Of a DNA stretch of 64,000 nt, positions 1-11,800 are shown one piece after another. The notes beneath the pieces are model-generated. The model searched no databases, had not been told where the DNA came from, and saw nothing but the letters and a program-made list of their open reading frames with translations. Source of the stretch: Glandiceps talaboti (lineage: Eukaryota; Hemichordata; Enteropneusta; Spengelidae); contig NC_135556.1 in assembly GCF_964340395.1 (NCBI RefSeq), forward strand, positions 16,275,642 to 16,339,641, read 5' to 3'. The position numbers and the translations under genes were made by a program. Position 1 is the stretch's first letter, and each line of letters begins with the position of its first letter.

Positions 1-1650
1 CTTTTAATATAGCAAGATTGAATGAATATAGTTTCGTGCAATATTTTGTCAAAATAAAAATGAACTAATGTAATGTGCTACCATGAAGACCTGGGATGCA
101 GACGTCAAAATATTGGTACTCACATGTCCGTGTTTAGTTGCAGTACATCTAAATGGCTTATTTCATTTGGACAAAATGTAGCAAGAACTTGCTATCTTAG
201 CGTAGGATATGCAGCTTCTGATTGAGTTCATTGTATCAAACAGAACTGCTGAACAGTAACTTGAACGGTAGTACAGATTTCAGTACCGTATGCATAATCA
301 TTGTGGTGTGTGAGTACAGAACAATTTGCAGTAAACGCGCACATTTTTCCTTGCTGTCATCTTATAGCTTGATTTGTCTTCTATGTGTTTACCCACAACT
401 AGAAAGAAATGTCATCTAAGCTGAATATTTGATTTCTTTAGTTTATACTGTGTATGTCCAAGTTTTGTAAATAATATTGGTGTCAATGACATTTGTGCTT
501 ATGTATTTAAATTAGTGGTTTAGTAGTATAGAGTGAGTGCACAAACAGTGTACATGTAATTATTTCAGTGAAGCAAGTCATTTTACATTTCCAATAATTA
601 ATAAACAACAACAAAGTTACTGCCTTGAAAATAAACACAAAAAACATAGATACTGCCATGAATCAAGTTGTTTTTACAGTTCCAGTAATAAACAATTGGT
701 TGTATAACACATTAAACTGCTTGAATCTAGTTGTTACAACCACAAGTACATTTCAACAACAATAACAACACTGCCTTGAAAATAAACAACTTTGAATGAC
801 AGATGCTGCACTGAATTAAGGTTTACTTTTCCAGTAATAAACAACAACATAACTGCCTTGAATTAAATTGTTGTACATTTCAACAACAATAACACTGCCT
901 TGAAAATAAACAACTTTGAATGATAGATACTGCACTGAATCAAGTTGTACTTTTCCAGTAATAAACAACATAACTGCCTTGAATCAAACTGTTGTACATT
1001 TCAACAACAATAACACTGCCTTGAAAAAAAACAACTTTGAATGATAGATACTGCACTGAATCAAGTTGTACTTTTCCAGTAATAAACAACACAACTGCCT
1101 TGAATCAAATTGTTGTACATTTCAACAACAATAACACTGCCTTGAAAATAAACAACTTTGAATGATAGATACTGCACTGAATCAAGCTGTACTTTTCCAG
1201 TCATAAAAAAATAAATCAAATCATTGTAAATAAAATCTCCAATAACATTAATGTATATAACGTAGTAAAGTATAGTTGCTATGACAATGTCAATGTCAAT
1301 GTTGTGTGCAATGTGCGAATCATTTCTTTCTGTTTCCTTCCTTATGATTGGAGTCAGGTTCTGTACATATTTTTGAAATTTTTGCTAGAGAGTGAGATAT
1401 TTTCCATCAGAGCATCGTAATATAGAATGACGGGAATTGTAGAACAAACTTCAAGATATGGTGAATACAGATGTTAAATGTTGGATTATGTAAAACCAGG
1501 AAAATACACACACGTATATTTCATACATTAGTCACACAGACGTAAGCTTTTGAGAGGGTGTGTCGTCTGTATTTGGAATTAAATATTTTGTATTGACAAA
1601 TATATCTATATGTGATTGTGTTTATGAGAAATAAAAGTATTTGGCCATTA
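1..1650 (+). other. Possible 3' UTR of a gene lying left of the window
   Basis: No coding exon is visible. At 1630-1635 a plus-strand AATAAA is followed about 20 bp later by a T/GT-rich run (GGTTTTTTTTGTGT), the layout of a functional poly(A) site. It also contains the 121-124 bp tandem array. Suggestive only. Confidence 0.3.
600..1205. repeat. 121-124 bp tandem repeat, about four copies
   Basis: CTGCCTTGAAAATAAACAAC and matching sequence recur at 771, 895, 1016 and 1137 (periods 124, 121, 121), with decayed partial copies from about 600. Within each unit a shorter AATAAACAACAAC motif repeats. Neighbouring units are nearly identical. Confidence 0.9.
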
Positions 1651-4168
1651 TCTCGGTTTTTTTTGTGTATTCATTTTATTAACATCTGAATGGGGGCTAT
1701 AGAAATGACACGTCTGTCTGTCTGTCTGACCGTCCATTTGTCTTTGGACATATGTCAGACACTCATGACTCAATTTCAATCAAACCTGGCACAGGTCAAA
1801 CACTACACAGTACATATGCACATCACTTTCATATTTTTGTGACCTTGACTTTTAAGGCAAAATGGCAACCAGCCAAATCTGCGGGGGGAAATACACATTT
1901 TACCCCATATCTCCATAATTCTAGTTCATACAGACACCATTTACAATGTAAAGAGGAATGCCACTCCAGGAAATGAAGTCATTTTCATAAAATATGGGTT
2001 CTGCAACTTCTGGAGAGTTATTTACATGATTTTAAATCCCCTACAATTTACTTGTGATTTCATAAAAAACATTTAGTTGAATTTGTGCCTTTATATCTTT
2101 GCTGTGGGATTTTGCATCATGGGAGTCAGCATAAATAATATATTCAATTTGCACACATTTTACTTTATATTTTTAAAAATTACTGCGACCCCCAAAAGGA
2201 GATACCCGTTGGTCACAATACTTTCGTGAGAGTTTGATGAGGTGTAAAAGAAGTACATGATGACAATTATAAGTTACACAACAAACATGTTATGCAGACT
2301 GTACTGTTATAGTCTAAAAAGACCTGGCTTCTCTCTGGAATATGATTTTTTTAAAAGTGACCACAGATGAGGCCAAGGCATTACACGGAAACAGCAAAAA
2401 CATGTTTACAGTTGGTTGGGTTGTCGGAAACACACATTTTTTTCATTTAGTCTCCTCAGAAATATTTTACACTGAAGGGTACATGCATTTTGGATAACTG
2501 AATATTCAGTGTGCAATTTGAATACATTATTTCTGTTTTATTCATACACACATACCCCGCTATGTCTACATGTAAGACTTTGTTTTCACTTGAGCACCTA
2601 TTCTTCAGTAAAGTGTGCCTTGGACAAAATAACAGATAGTTGCCCCAAAAGGTTTCCGTTTAATCCATTGAAATGCAAGGACCCGTAAGTAATTCACACA
2701 AGTAAACATATTTCTTTGCATAATGTAGTTGTGTTATAATTTATTTGTCACACATAGAATACCATAAAATAATACGACCAAAATAAAATAGAACAAGAAA
2801 CTGTATAAGTGTAATGGGGGTACATGTCAAGATAACAAAACTATCACAAAGATGACGAATAATCAAATATTGACAGGGTTTATAACGATTTAAGTTTACA
2901 TATATGCTCCATTTAGTTTTAATAGTAACATTATTACATAACAGTATGCTATATCCATAATCAATCGGATTAAAATCTGAAGTACGGAACTTAGTGCAGA
3001 TTTCTTATTTACCTCCTACTTTTATTGTCATTTGTTCTTTTTTGTTCTCTGAGTGCCTTGTACCTATATCTGACACCATACCCTAAGAGTTCTCGAACCG
3101 ATTCTCATACTTACATATAACCAGAATCTCTGTCTTACAACATAAAACTCTATGTTCAAAATTGAAACAACAAGAACTACAAAAACAGTAGCAATCATAT
3201 TGTCATCTGCACTCTGTGCTGGAGCTCTTTTCAAACAGAGCTTTCTGAAGTACTGTAACCATATGTTTCGGCACATTACGCGTTCTCATTTGTTGAGTAA
3301 ATCGACTTGGCGCTCACATTTTGTATGAGATCTCCTATGGTATTGTGTCAGATGTAGGTACAAGGTTCTCACAGCACAAAAAAGAACAAACGACAATAAA
3401 AGTAGGAAACGGGTATAAAACCACCACGCCAAGTTCACTACACCAGATTTTAATCAGATTGATCCATAATCAAACTATGGAGGATCAAACATTGGTTTTA
3501 ACAAAAAAAAGTGAAATTGTAATGCAAGTATGGTTTATCTTTGGGTTTTTCTATCATATATAACTTAGACTGTCTGGTTTGGTTATCACGCATACAAAGA
3601 CTAGACGGGTAAAAAAAAAAAGCCAACTTCAAAGTACCCAGTACTGACAGATCGGGTAAGTAGAGGGACACACATTCAAACATTTTAAAACATGCAATAA
3701 AATAATACTATCAGAGATCATAAGTAAGGCTTGTGATACTATGCATTCCTTCTCATGTAAAGTGGGTTGATTGGGGGGGGGGGGGGGGGGGGTAGTAATG
3801 AACAACCAGGTTCACACAAAGTAAGTACATCTACAGGGAACAAGACAGTAACAGAGAAACACTAAAAGTTGACTTTGTAAATGTTACAACTGTGTAAAGT
3901 ATGTGAGAGATATGGTTCAAACTAATCACTGGTATAGATCTCACCACTGATATAGCATTTATTCACTTTTTTTTAAAACAAAAAAGTATAAATTTTTTCC
4001 TGAAATAGTAGTAAACTGTTTTGTTAGGAATTATTTATAACAGGATACTTACTGTAAAAACTTTGTTTGTGATTTCAATTTAGTGAAAAGGAAAGATTAC
4101 CACAAGGTAATACTGATTTTGAATACTAGATTTCATTGTCAGTCCATCTAGTAGTGCATGGTGACAGT

Positions 4169-4709
4169 TATAACTGCTGACATCAGCCCTTAGACAACCA
4201 GAACCTAGTACAAACAGGGAAAGTAAACAACTGAATTGGATTAATAACACTTGGCTCAGCATGTTGGAACAGCAGAGACTTATATTACACACCAGGGTTT
4301 GATAAGAGCAGTTTTATGGCCTCTTTATGTGTACATGAAATGCCAGGGGAACTGGAAATTTGTTTGTCAACATGAACCAATGTGCCCTTTATAAAGCCAA
4401 TTTGACGCACCACTGACACATGCAATTTCTAGTCACGCATCAAAATTTGGTGCTCCTCGATCACTTACTAAGTGGTGACTCACAGTTGATGCACAATAAC
4501 AAAATTTGGTTACCATTAGAAGGTACACTGCTGTGAACTATTATGTAAAGTGGCCATAAAACTATTCTTATCAAATGATAGAATGTAATACAAGTCTCTG
4601 TACTTCCTATACATGCTGTGCCAATTGCTATTAATCCAATTCAGTTGTTTACTTTCCCTCTTTGTAACAGGTTTCCGTTCGTCCACAGTCTGACATCAGC
4701 AGTTGTAGT
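4169..4709. mobile_element. Palindromic MITE, family A, copy 1
   Basis: Inverted ends resembling CAACTGCTGACATCAGACTG, with the A-family inner motifs (AATTGGATTAATAACACTTG and its reverse complement). Longer than other copies (541 bp) because of about 190 bp of extra central sequence. Confidence 0.85.
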
Positions 4710-5209
4710 ACGTTTGTCTCCTAATCTCTCACATACTTCTAAATACTTGGTTGTATTAAAGCTAGGTGGTTGTAAGTGAAAATATACCACTAAAACTTAT
4801 TACAAATGTAATAATACATCTTCGATAATGCTGTTTGGTGCACAAAAATGGAAGAACAAAGGTGACTGTTTTTTCATTGAGGTGTTTTTACTTTTTTGTT
4901 TTGTTTAGTTTTAGTTTTGTTTTTGGATTGATTGTCATGGAGTGGTTAGTAAGTTATTCATTGAGTGACTGTTAAGAGAGCAACGTCAGAAAACAACTAC
5001 AGCAGATTTAGAAACTTTGTGTGTACAGCTGCCAAGAATAGTAAATTTGTCAGCAGTTAGAGTGGTCTAGCTACAGATATCAGTAAAAACAATAGATAAT
5101 ACAGACTTTTATATACTAGTCAATAGAAATAAACAAATATTAAAACCTCTCCCTTAGTATAGTTCCCTTTACAGCTTTTAATAGACCATAGCACATGAAA
5201 TTCAATATA

Positions 5210-5239
5210 TATGTATGTAAGTATGTATGTATGTATGTA

Positions 5240-5276
<37 letters not shown>

Positions 5277-5349
5277 ATGTATGTATGTGTGTGTGTGTGT
5301 GTTGTGTCGTGTGTATGCATGTATGTATGTATGTATGTATGTATGTATG
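5210..5349. repeat. (GTAT)n/(GT)n microsatellite
   Basis: Alternating GTAT and GT blocks with a single TGTCGTGTG interruption. Open frames here on both strands are artefacts of the repeat. Confidence 0.95.
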
Positions 5350-5597
5350 CCCATGCCCCCTTAAAATGAGTGCCTTCTTACGAAAAAAACAGAACAAATG
5401 AATAGCGCCCTCTATCAGTTTAGCGTTACAGTGGCAAGGTGGATACAAATCAAAGTATCCTGCTGACAATAGAAATTTAGAGAATATATTGTACAATAAA
5501 TGTTCACCTGATGAAATATAGAAAATTACAAAACAAACAAATGCTTAGTGTCTATTTTTTATCAAGATTTAGTTTAGTATAAAGATATGCCATGTTA

Positions 5598-5695
5598 GGG
5601 CTCCCTCACTCATCAGTCAACTGGACCCCTCTCAGAACCATCAAGGTTGATGAGGGTGGAACATAACATAACATAACATAACATAACATACAAAG
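5598..5695. mobile_element. Short retroelement-like repeat with (AACAT)n tail
   Basis: GGCTCCCTCACTCATCAGTC ... GATGAGGGTGGAACATAACA, where the CCCTCA/TGAGGG parts can pair, followed by about six AACAT units. A related copy without a long tail is at 15666-15740. Confidence 0.55.
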
Positions 5696-6554
5696 TATGG
5701 ACACTAAACTACTGGAACATATTGATACATTACCAAAGCAGGTCTGTGTCTTTGTACATAATTTAGTAGGGTCATATCAAAGATGTACCTCAATTGTGTA
5801 CGTCATGTCATCACTGATAACTTAAATCATGACAAATTTCAAATTTGGTATCTTTTTACAGTTACCGCGTACTGAGGTTTGTTGTCTAATACTTATTACA
5901 TCTAGCCATGATGATTTTTAACAATAGACAGGGTTTATTCGCAACAATGAATAATGTGCGTCCATTCGGCGGCGTTATCAAAGTAGACTGTTATTCAACT
6001 TTGCCGCTGAGTAGGCAATGTAGTGACTACTATAGCTAAATCAATGCATCTGGGTAAGTTCAGTAATGTATCAATATGTTGCAGTACTTCATCATTGATA
6101 CTTCGATAAAAAAAAACTCTGTAATACAGTAGAAGTGAATGTAAATTCAGAGCAAGTTCCATAGTACCAGTCACCCAATGAATAATAAGTATATAATTAT
6201 ATATATATATGTTTTCCTCTACAAGTAGTCTTGCATGCAAAGACTGTATATAAACTAAATAAATATGGCTCTCCATCTATACTGGTAGAACAAGAGGGTT
6301 TGAGTTTAGCTAACAACTTTATAAATCATGGTAAGATATGACAAGAATGTCTCCAGGTTTGACACAAACCACCCATATGATGTTATAGTGGTGTTATTTG
6401 TATGTCAGATACTGTCTCTCTCTCTGAAATATGCAAAACTAAACAAAGACATGATGAGAAAAAAATTGTGAAAACATGCAAAAACAGCATAGTGGTAGTA
6501 ATATAGTCTATAACTTTCCTAATTTCAGCCATGCTTGAATTAGAGAACCACTGC

Positions 6555-6650
6555 TGGTACTACTACGGAAACCAAACTATGAGCAAACTACGATAGACAC
6601 AAACTAAAACTACTGTTGTTGTATGTGGTTACATAAATAGGTGTCTGTGG
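6555..6650. mobile_element. Family C fragment
   Basis: One arm only: CGATAGACACAAACTAAAAC followed by TACTGTTGTTGTATGTGG, matching the left arm of the complete family-C copies. No second arm was found. Confidence 0.6.
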
Positions 6651-7540
6651 TGCCTTGGTTGTATAGATATATAACCGCCCTGTAATCAAGATGGTGTACA
6701 CACACAGTGCATCAGTGAATGAGGTTGAATGTGCAGCAACTTGAGGAAAAAGCTGCAATTAGAAATTCCACCCTTTGGGGAGCATAATTAACATTACATC
6801 AACGCCCATTGCTATCTTATCAACATGCTGCACCAATAGGTTTAGTTTGTGTTTCTTACTTTGCCTACAGCTTGATTTCCATGGTAGTATTTTCCAATTG
6901 CATTATAAGAGACATGTACCTGGGGAATCCTCCGATGGTAAATTTAACAGGGAAATAATCTAGAGACATATAAAGCAGGAAGTCACTTCCGTGTGATCAA
7001 ATATATTAACCTGAATTGACCTAACGACAATCACTGATAAATTAACAATTTACACAATGGTTTTGATATCCGTAATCATTAGTATAAATGATAGTGTCAT
7101 TGGAAAGTTATGAGGCTGAAAAAAAATAGTGAATCACAGCACACTTTTTACAAAATTATCAACAACTTGGAACTGTCATCATTGAAGTCTCTTGAATCAC
7201 AGTTAAAACAAGGAAAAAAAAGGAACATTTTTAACATGTCTACAAACATACCCTTGTAGAAAAAAGTTTTAACGCTTTAAACATCTGAAGAACTAATACT
7301 TTTACTTTTTCCAAAGTCCTAAGGGCTAACACTCTGGAAAGCTAAAGCTTTTAAAACTTTTTTTGGGGTTAAATTTTCACTAGTATTAGTATCTTTTGAG
7401 TAAAAGTTGTCATGATGTGCTCAGGGAGAAATTTCTTTTCTTGTACCTTTCTCATGACCTGGTACAAACTGACTCGGGTAAATTTTTTTTTATAGTTATA
7501 TTTTTTGTATAAATACACATTGAGTTGTCATGGATGTGAT

Positions 7541-7546
7541 TTTATT
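7541..7546 (-). terminator. Candidate CDKL5 polyadenylation signal
   Basis: TTTATT on the plus strand (AATAAA on minus), about 920 bp after the CDKL5 stop codon. Chosen as the first canonical hexamer noticed downstream; AT-rich sequence gives such hexamers by chance. Confidence 0.25.
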
Positions 7547-8463
7547 TTTAAAATTATCATTTTGTGAAGTAATTTGTACGTCAAATTATTCAGGGGGAAA
7601 TGAATATTTTGTACGAATAAGTCAGTTTGGTCTTGGAAAAAGAAGCAAACATTGTAAGTAATACACTAGGCTGTATTTCAAAATAGTACTAAAAAAAAGC
7701 ACCGTATTTCAAACTGAAATCTACCCTCTATTACCAGAGGAAGCGTAACTATGGGGTTAGTCTTTAGCAACAGAATAGAGCTGCCTAGCTATACAATGAG
7801 TCAGCAGTGACAGTCAATCTTTGATGTTAAGTTCAGCAGTGAAAACAATGATTAGCAGCAGTCACTAAAGCTGTTATCATAACCCATCAGTTTCAAAGTT
7901 GAGATTGCAACTGTCAGGGACATAGTTGGCAAACTTGATTGGTTTGTTTCTAGTTCAGTTTTTGTTTGCATTGTTACACTTACAGGCTGCATTCCAACAT
8001 ACTGATATAAAATATATCTAAATTATTACTAGCTCCAGATACAATGTAGCAACAAATCTAGGCATTGTTCAATGCTATGTTATAGTCAAAGTGGTTTGAA
8101 CAATTCCATCTGTTGTCTCACTTACATATCAAGAGTTGGTCTGGTAGCTGATAATAACAGACTTGTATCAGTAAACAGAATGCGGTAAGCTTTTTACATC
8201 AAATTTAAGAAATTCTATAGTTCTCTTCTTTCACCACTCTCCCTGTATGTTTCTTTCACGTCATAATCCCAGTAGATAAAGTGAGTGATCAGTTGACTTT
8301 ACTAGTATGTCAACATAGATGTATTGCATAATTTTCTGCTACTCAACTTTGATAGGAGTATATTGATGTATTTGAGCTGCATAGATTGACACTTGGTTGG
8401 TGACTCTCCTAGACTGACCGGCCTACAGTATAGATATTGACAGTGCAAGAATCCCAAAGTTAT

Positions 8464-8871
8464 CTAGATTTCAGTTTCTCTCATTCCATTGATATTTGGC
8501 ACTCTACTTCCCTTTGCGCTTTTCACAATGGGTTGTAAGTTTTTCTTCAGTGGTCGACTGTCCTCTTTTTCTCCTATTTTCAAATCAGCAGCTAGTACGT
8601 CTTCTAAATGTGATGGTGTGGAAGGCCTTGATGGCCACATTGGTGCCCTGATATCGTTCTTCTGATCAATGTCCATTTTAGAATATTGGTGATTTATGTA
8701 TTGCTGCTGTTGTTCATTGGAGTTCTTACGTTGTCCTGTTATAGAGAACTGGGTTGTACTGTGTTGATGTGGGATATGTGGCATGTATGCATGCATATAT
8801 GACGGCTTGGATGAAGGTTGTTTGGTTGATGGTTGTAGTGGCTGCAACCTGCCAGTTCCCATGTATATACT
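8464..8871 (-). CDS. CDKL5: CDKL5 exon 19: conserved C-terminus and stop
   Basis: Acceptor TGATCACTTTCAG; stop TAG at 8464. Residues 828-962. The last residues, [14 protein letters not shown], align with the human C-terminus SRMPNLNDLKETAL, which confirms both orthology and the last exon. Includes a glutamine run (QQQQ) and RPSTP (909-913), which fits the reported CDKL5 substrate consensus R-P-x-S/T-A/G/P/S. Confidence 0.94.
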   Translation of the reverse strand, partial: SIYMGTGRLQPLQPSTKQPSSKPSYMHAYMPHIPHQHSTTQFSITGQRKNSNEQQQQYINHQYSKMDIDQKNDIRAPMWPSRPSTPSHLEDVLAADLKIGEKEDSRPLKKNLQPIVKSAKGSRVPNINGMRETEI

Positions 8872-11800
8872 CTGAAAGTGATCAAAAAAGGACTGTTTTA
8901 GTACAAAATGTGTCACTGAAAGTGTTATGTTCAGACGAGTCAGTTTCTATCGAATTGCAAGCAAGCAAAAACACCACTATATACAACTGTTGACATCAGA
9001 CTGTGTATGAACAGAACCTGTTACAAACAGGGAAAGTAAACAACTGAATTGGATTAGTAACACTTGGCACAGCATGTATTGGAAGTACAGAAACTTGTAT
9101 TACATTCCACCATTTGATAAGAACAGTTTTATGACCACTTTACATAATAGCTCACATTCGCAAAAAAATTTCCAGTTCCCCTAGCATTTCATGTACCCAT
9201 AAAGTGGCCATGTTCTTATCAAAACATCTCTGCTGTGCCAAACATTACTAATCCAATTCATTTGTTTACTTTCCCTGTTTGCAACAGGTGCCATTCATCC
9301 ACAGTTTGATGTCAGCAGTTGTACACAAATCTGGTAACTGACTTGGTCCTTTTATTTCTGATTTTTAAAAAACAAATACATCTTATAAATTGGTTCCAAA
9401 GTAACGAATATTTTTCTAAACTAGTCTGAAAGGTTATAAATAAATGTGGACACTTTTAGCAGCTAAAATCAGACCACACTTTCCACATATTACATAATCA
9501 ATAATGGGATATTTGATAAACAGGGACTCAGAATCCAGCATTCTTTCGTAAGTAGTTAACATTTGGAGATTAATTTACAAAATGGTTCCATCACATGCTG
9601 TACATGTGTACAGCATCACCATCAACATTTTCACCTGAATATCAGTACACAATATTGACTTGCAGCCACTACCATAAGAAATGTCACAAGAGGGCGCTAC
9701 ACATAAGCAAAATGGAGGGCTAAAATTACACGAAACAGTAGATAAAATATTGAATTAAAACATACACATGATTTCTTAAAATTTAAGTAATTCTCAAACA
9801 AAGTTAGTAGGTGGTTGAGAATGTAACCATACATTGTTGTGAAACACGGGTGTGATTGTTCTTGAAAAGGAGGTGCGTTATTGTATTCAAGTACATGACT
9901 ACTGTGATCACTTTTTCCAAACAGCACTCCTAGTGGCCAAATTACACAATCTTTTGTTTTTTTCTGATAACTTGAACATAGCGCATTGGCTCTACATTGC
10001 AAGATTCATCCCATAAAACTGTCTCTTACCTTTTCTGAGGTAGGTGTTTGTGAAAATTTGCGTAGTGATTTAGGCTGCCGATGTTCTCGGTAGTCCATAT
10101 TCCTATCAACATCTCTGGCAGGCCTGGCTTGACTAACTCCATACACAGCTTTTTGTAAAGCTAATCTGTCCGTACTGTCTGGTCCCATCAGATACTGTGT
10201 ATTCAATTATATAACAAAACATCATATCTATTACTATTATAATCAGAATGCCTGACACAAAAGTAGCAACAATTTTCATACTGAAATACATGAAATAGAA
10301 CTTTATCTCCACCACCCCACCCCCCACCCCCCCACCCCCACCCCCACCCCCTTAAAATTATTACTCTGGTAATGGTAATAGACAAGATAGACACAAACTA
10401 AAACTATTGTCGCAACATGTTGATACAACAGTGATAAGGTATTGAATGGCTGTTGGTCTAATTATAGAGTCAGTAGAGAGGCAGCCACAAAGTTCAATTG
10501 ACAGAGTTCCATGAACTTGCAGTGTACTATTTTGGGACTTGTTTGCACAAAATTGATCACAGGGTGATTAGAATTGCACAACAGAGGAACTGCTATCACC
10601 CACTTGTGTAATCTATGTACCACATTTAAGAACAATAGATTTAGTTTGCATCTATCTTAGTAAACCGAAGGCTGGATTACCAGAGTCATATTTGGTTTCC
10701 TGTTGAATACTATGACATCCATTCCATGTGGCACGCATGTATTACTACAGCCTACAGGTGTGTGAAAGTACATGTAAGCCAATCTAAGTGTTCTATTTTG
10801 AACCTTTGGTAAGAGGTAATGTGATATTACAAGCACTGAGAAATTAGGATTTACAGGGTATGCATTCATTTTAGTTTCAAACCCTTACACACCCACCACA
10901 TCCCTATACTACATACATTTTTGTATTTCATTAGAAGATGTGCAAACAACATTGAGGATTTCCACTATTTAATTCTAACCTACACAAAAAAGCTCATTGA
11001 GAAAACATAGTTTGAAAAAAAATATAAACATAACAAACCATAGACCCTCCACCCACACCATGCAGATGAATGAAAGCTTGCAGATTTTGGTGTGTGAAAT
11101 ATATCTGACGTAGTGTATTTGAGTACATATCCATACCTGTTGAGCCTTCTTCTTCTTTTTCCTCCTAGCTGCCTGTTGATTCAACCTCCATTGGTTGTCT
11201 GTGTCTCTATCTCTCAGCTCTGTGTTTGGTCTCCATGGTGTGTTCTGATCTTGAGAATTCACCCATGTTGAACTACCACCTGCGTTGCTGTATTTACTAT
11301 GACTTGGCTGTACCATGTGTACTGGTGTTGGAGCCACCATCATGCTGGAAGACTCTTTTTGTAGTGTGTAATCTAGTAGTTAAAACAAACACAGTTAGTC
11401 AGGTCAAGTCATCAAATAAATACACCAAGACCACTCAGGGTTTTTTTTTTAGTTTATTTCTTCATTCAGCTGGAGAAAATAAACATTCCTGTATTAATCA
11501 AAGTCAGAAGCCGAATCAACTCACGTGTGGAAATTATGTACATGTACTACGCAAGGCAAGGCAAGGCAAGGCAAGGCAAGGCAACGCACCGCAACTCATG
11601 AATATTCAACGTACATATGTTCAATACTCATGAATACGCCACGATGTTCACCATTCCATATTTGTGAAGCTATACCATGTGACAACATGCGTCCGCTAAT
11701 AAGGGCTACCAGTAAACAATAGACGGCCCAAAATTTTGACTTCGTATTTCTCGGTAATTGCGCTAGATAAAGTGATGTAAAATCATAAAATAACATTCTA

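Larger units (their letters stand above)
1690..8463. other. Gene-free flank downstream of CDKL5
   Basis: No supported exon on either strand. Holds a (GTCT)n run near 1711, a poly-G tract 3773-3792, a family-A MITE, (GTAT/GT)n at 5210-5349, an (AACAT)n-tailed repeat and a family-C fragment. The part nearest 8463 is probably CDKL5 3' UTR. Confidence 0.6.

Noticed and set aside
5120-5496. Open frames on both strands over the GTAT/GT tract
   Set aside because: Pure repeat peptides (THTYIH / VCVCMY).
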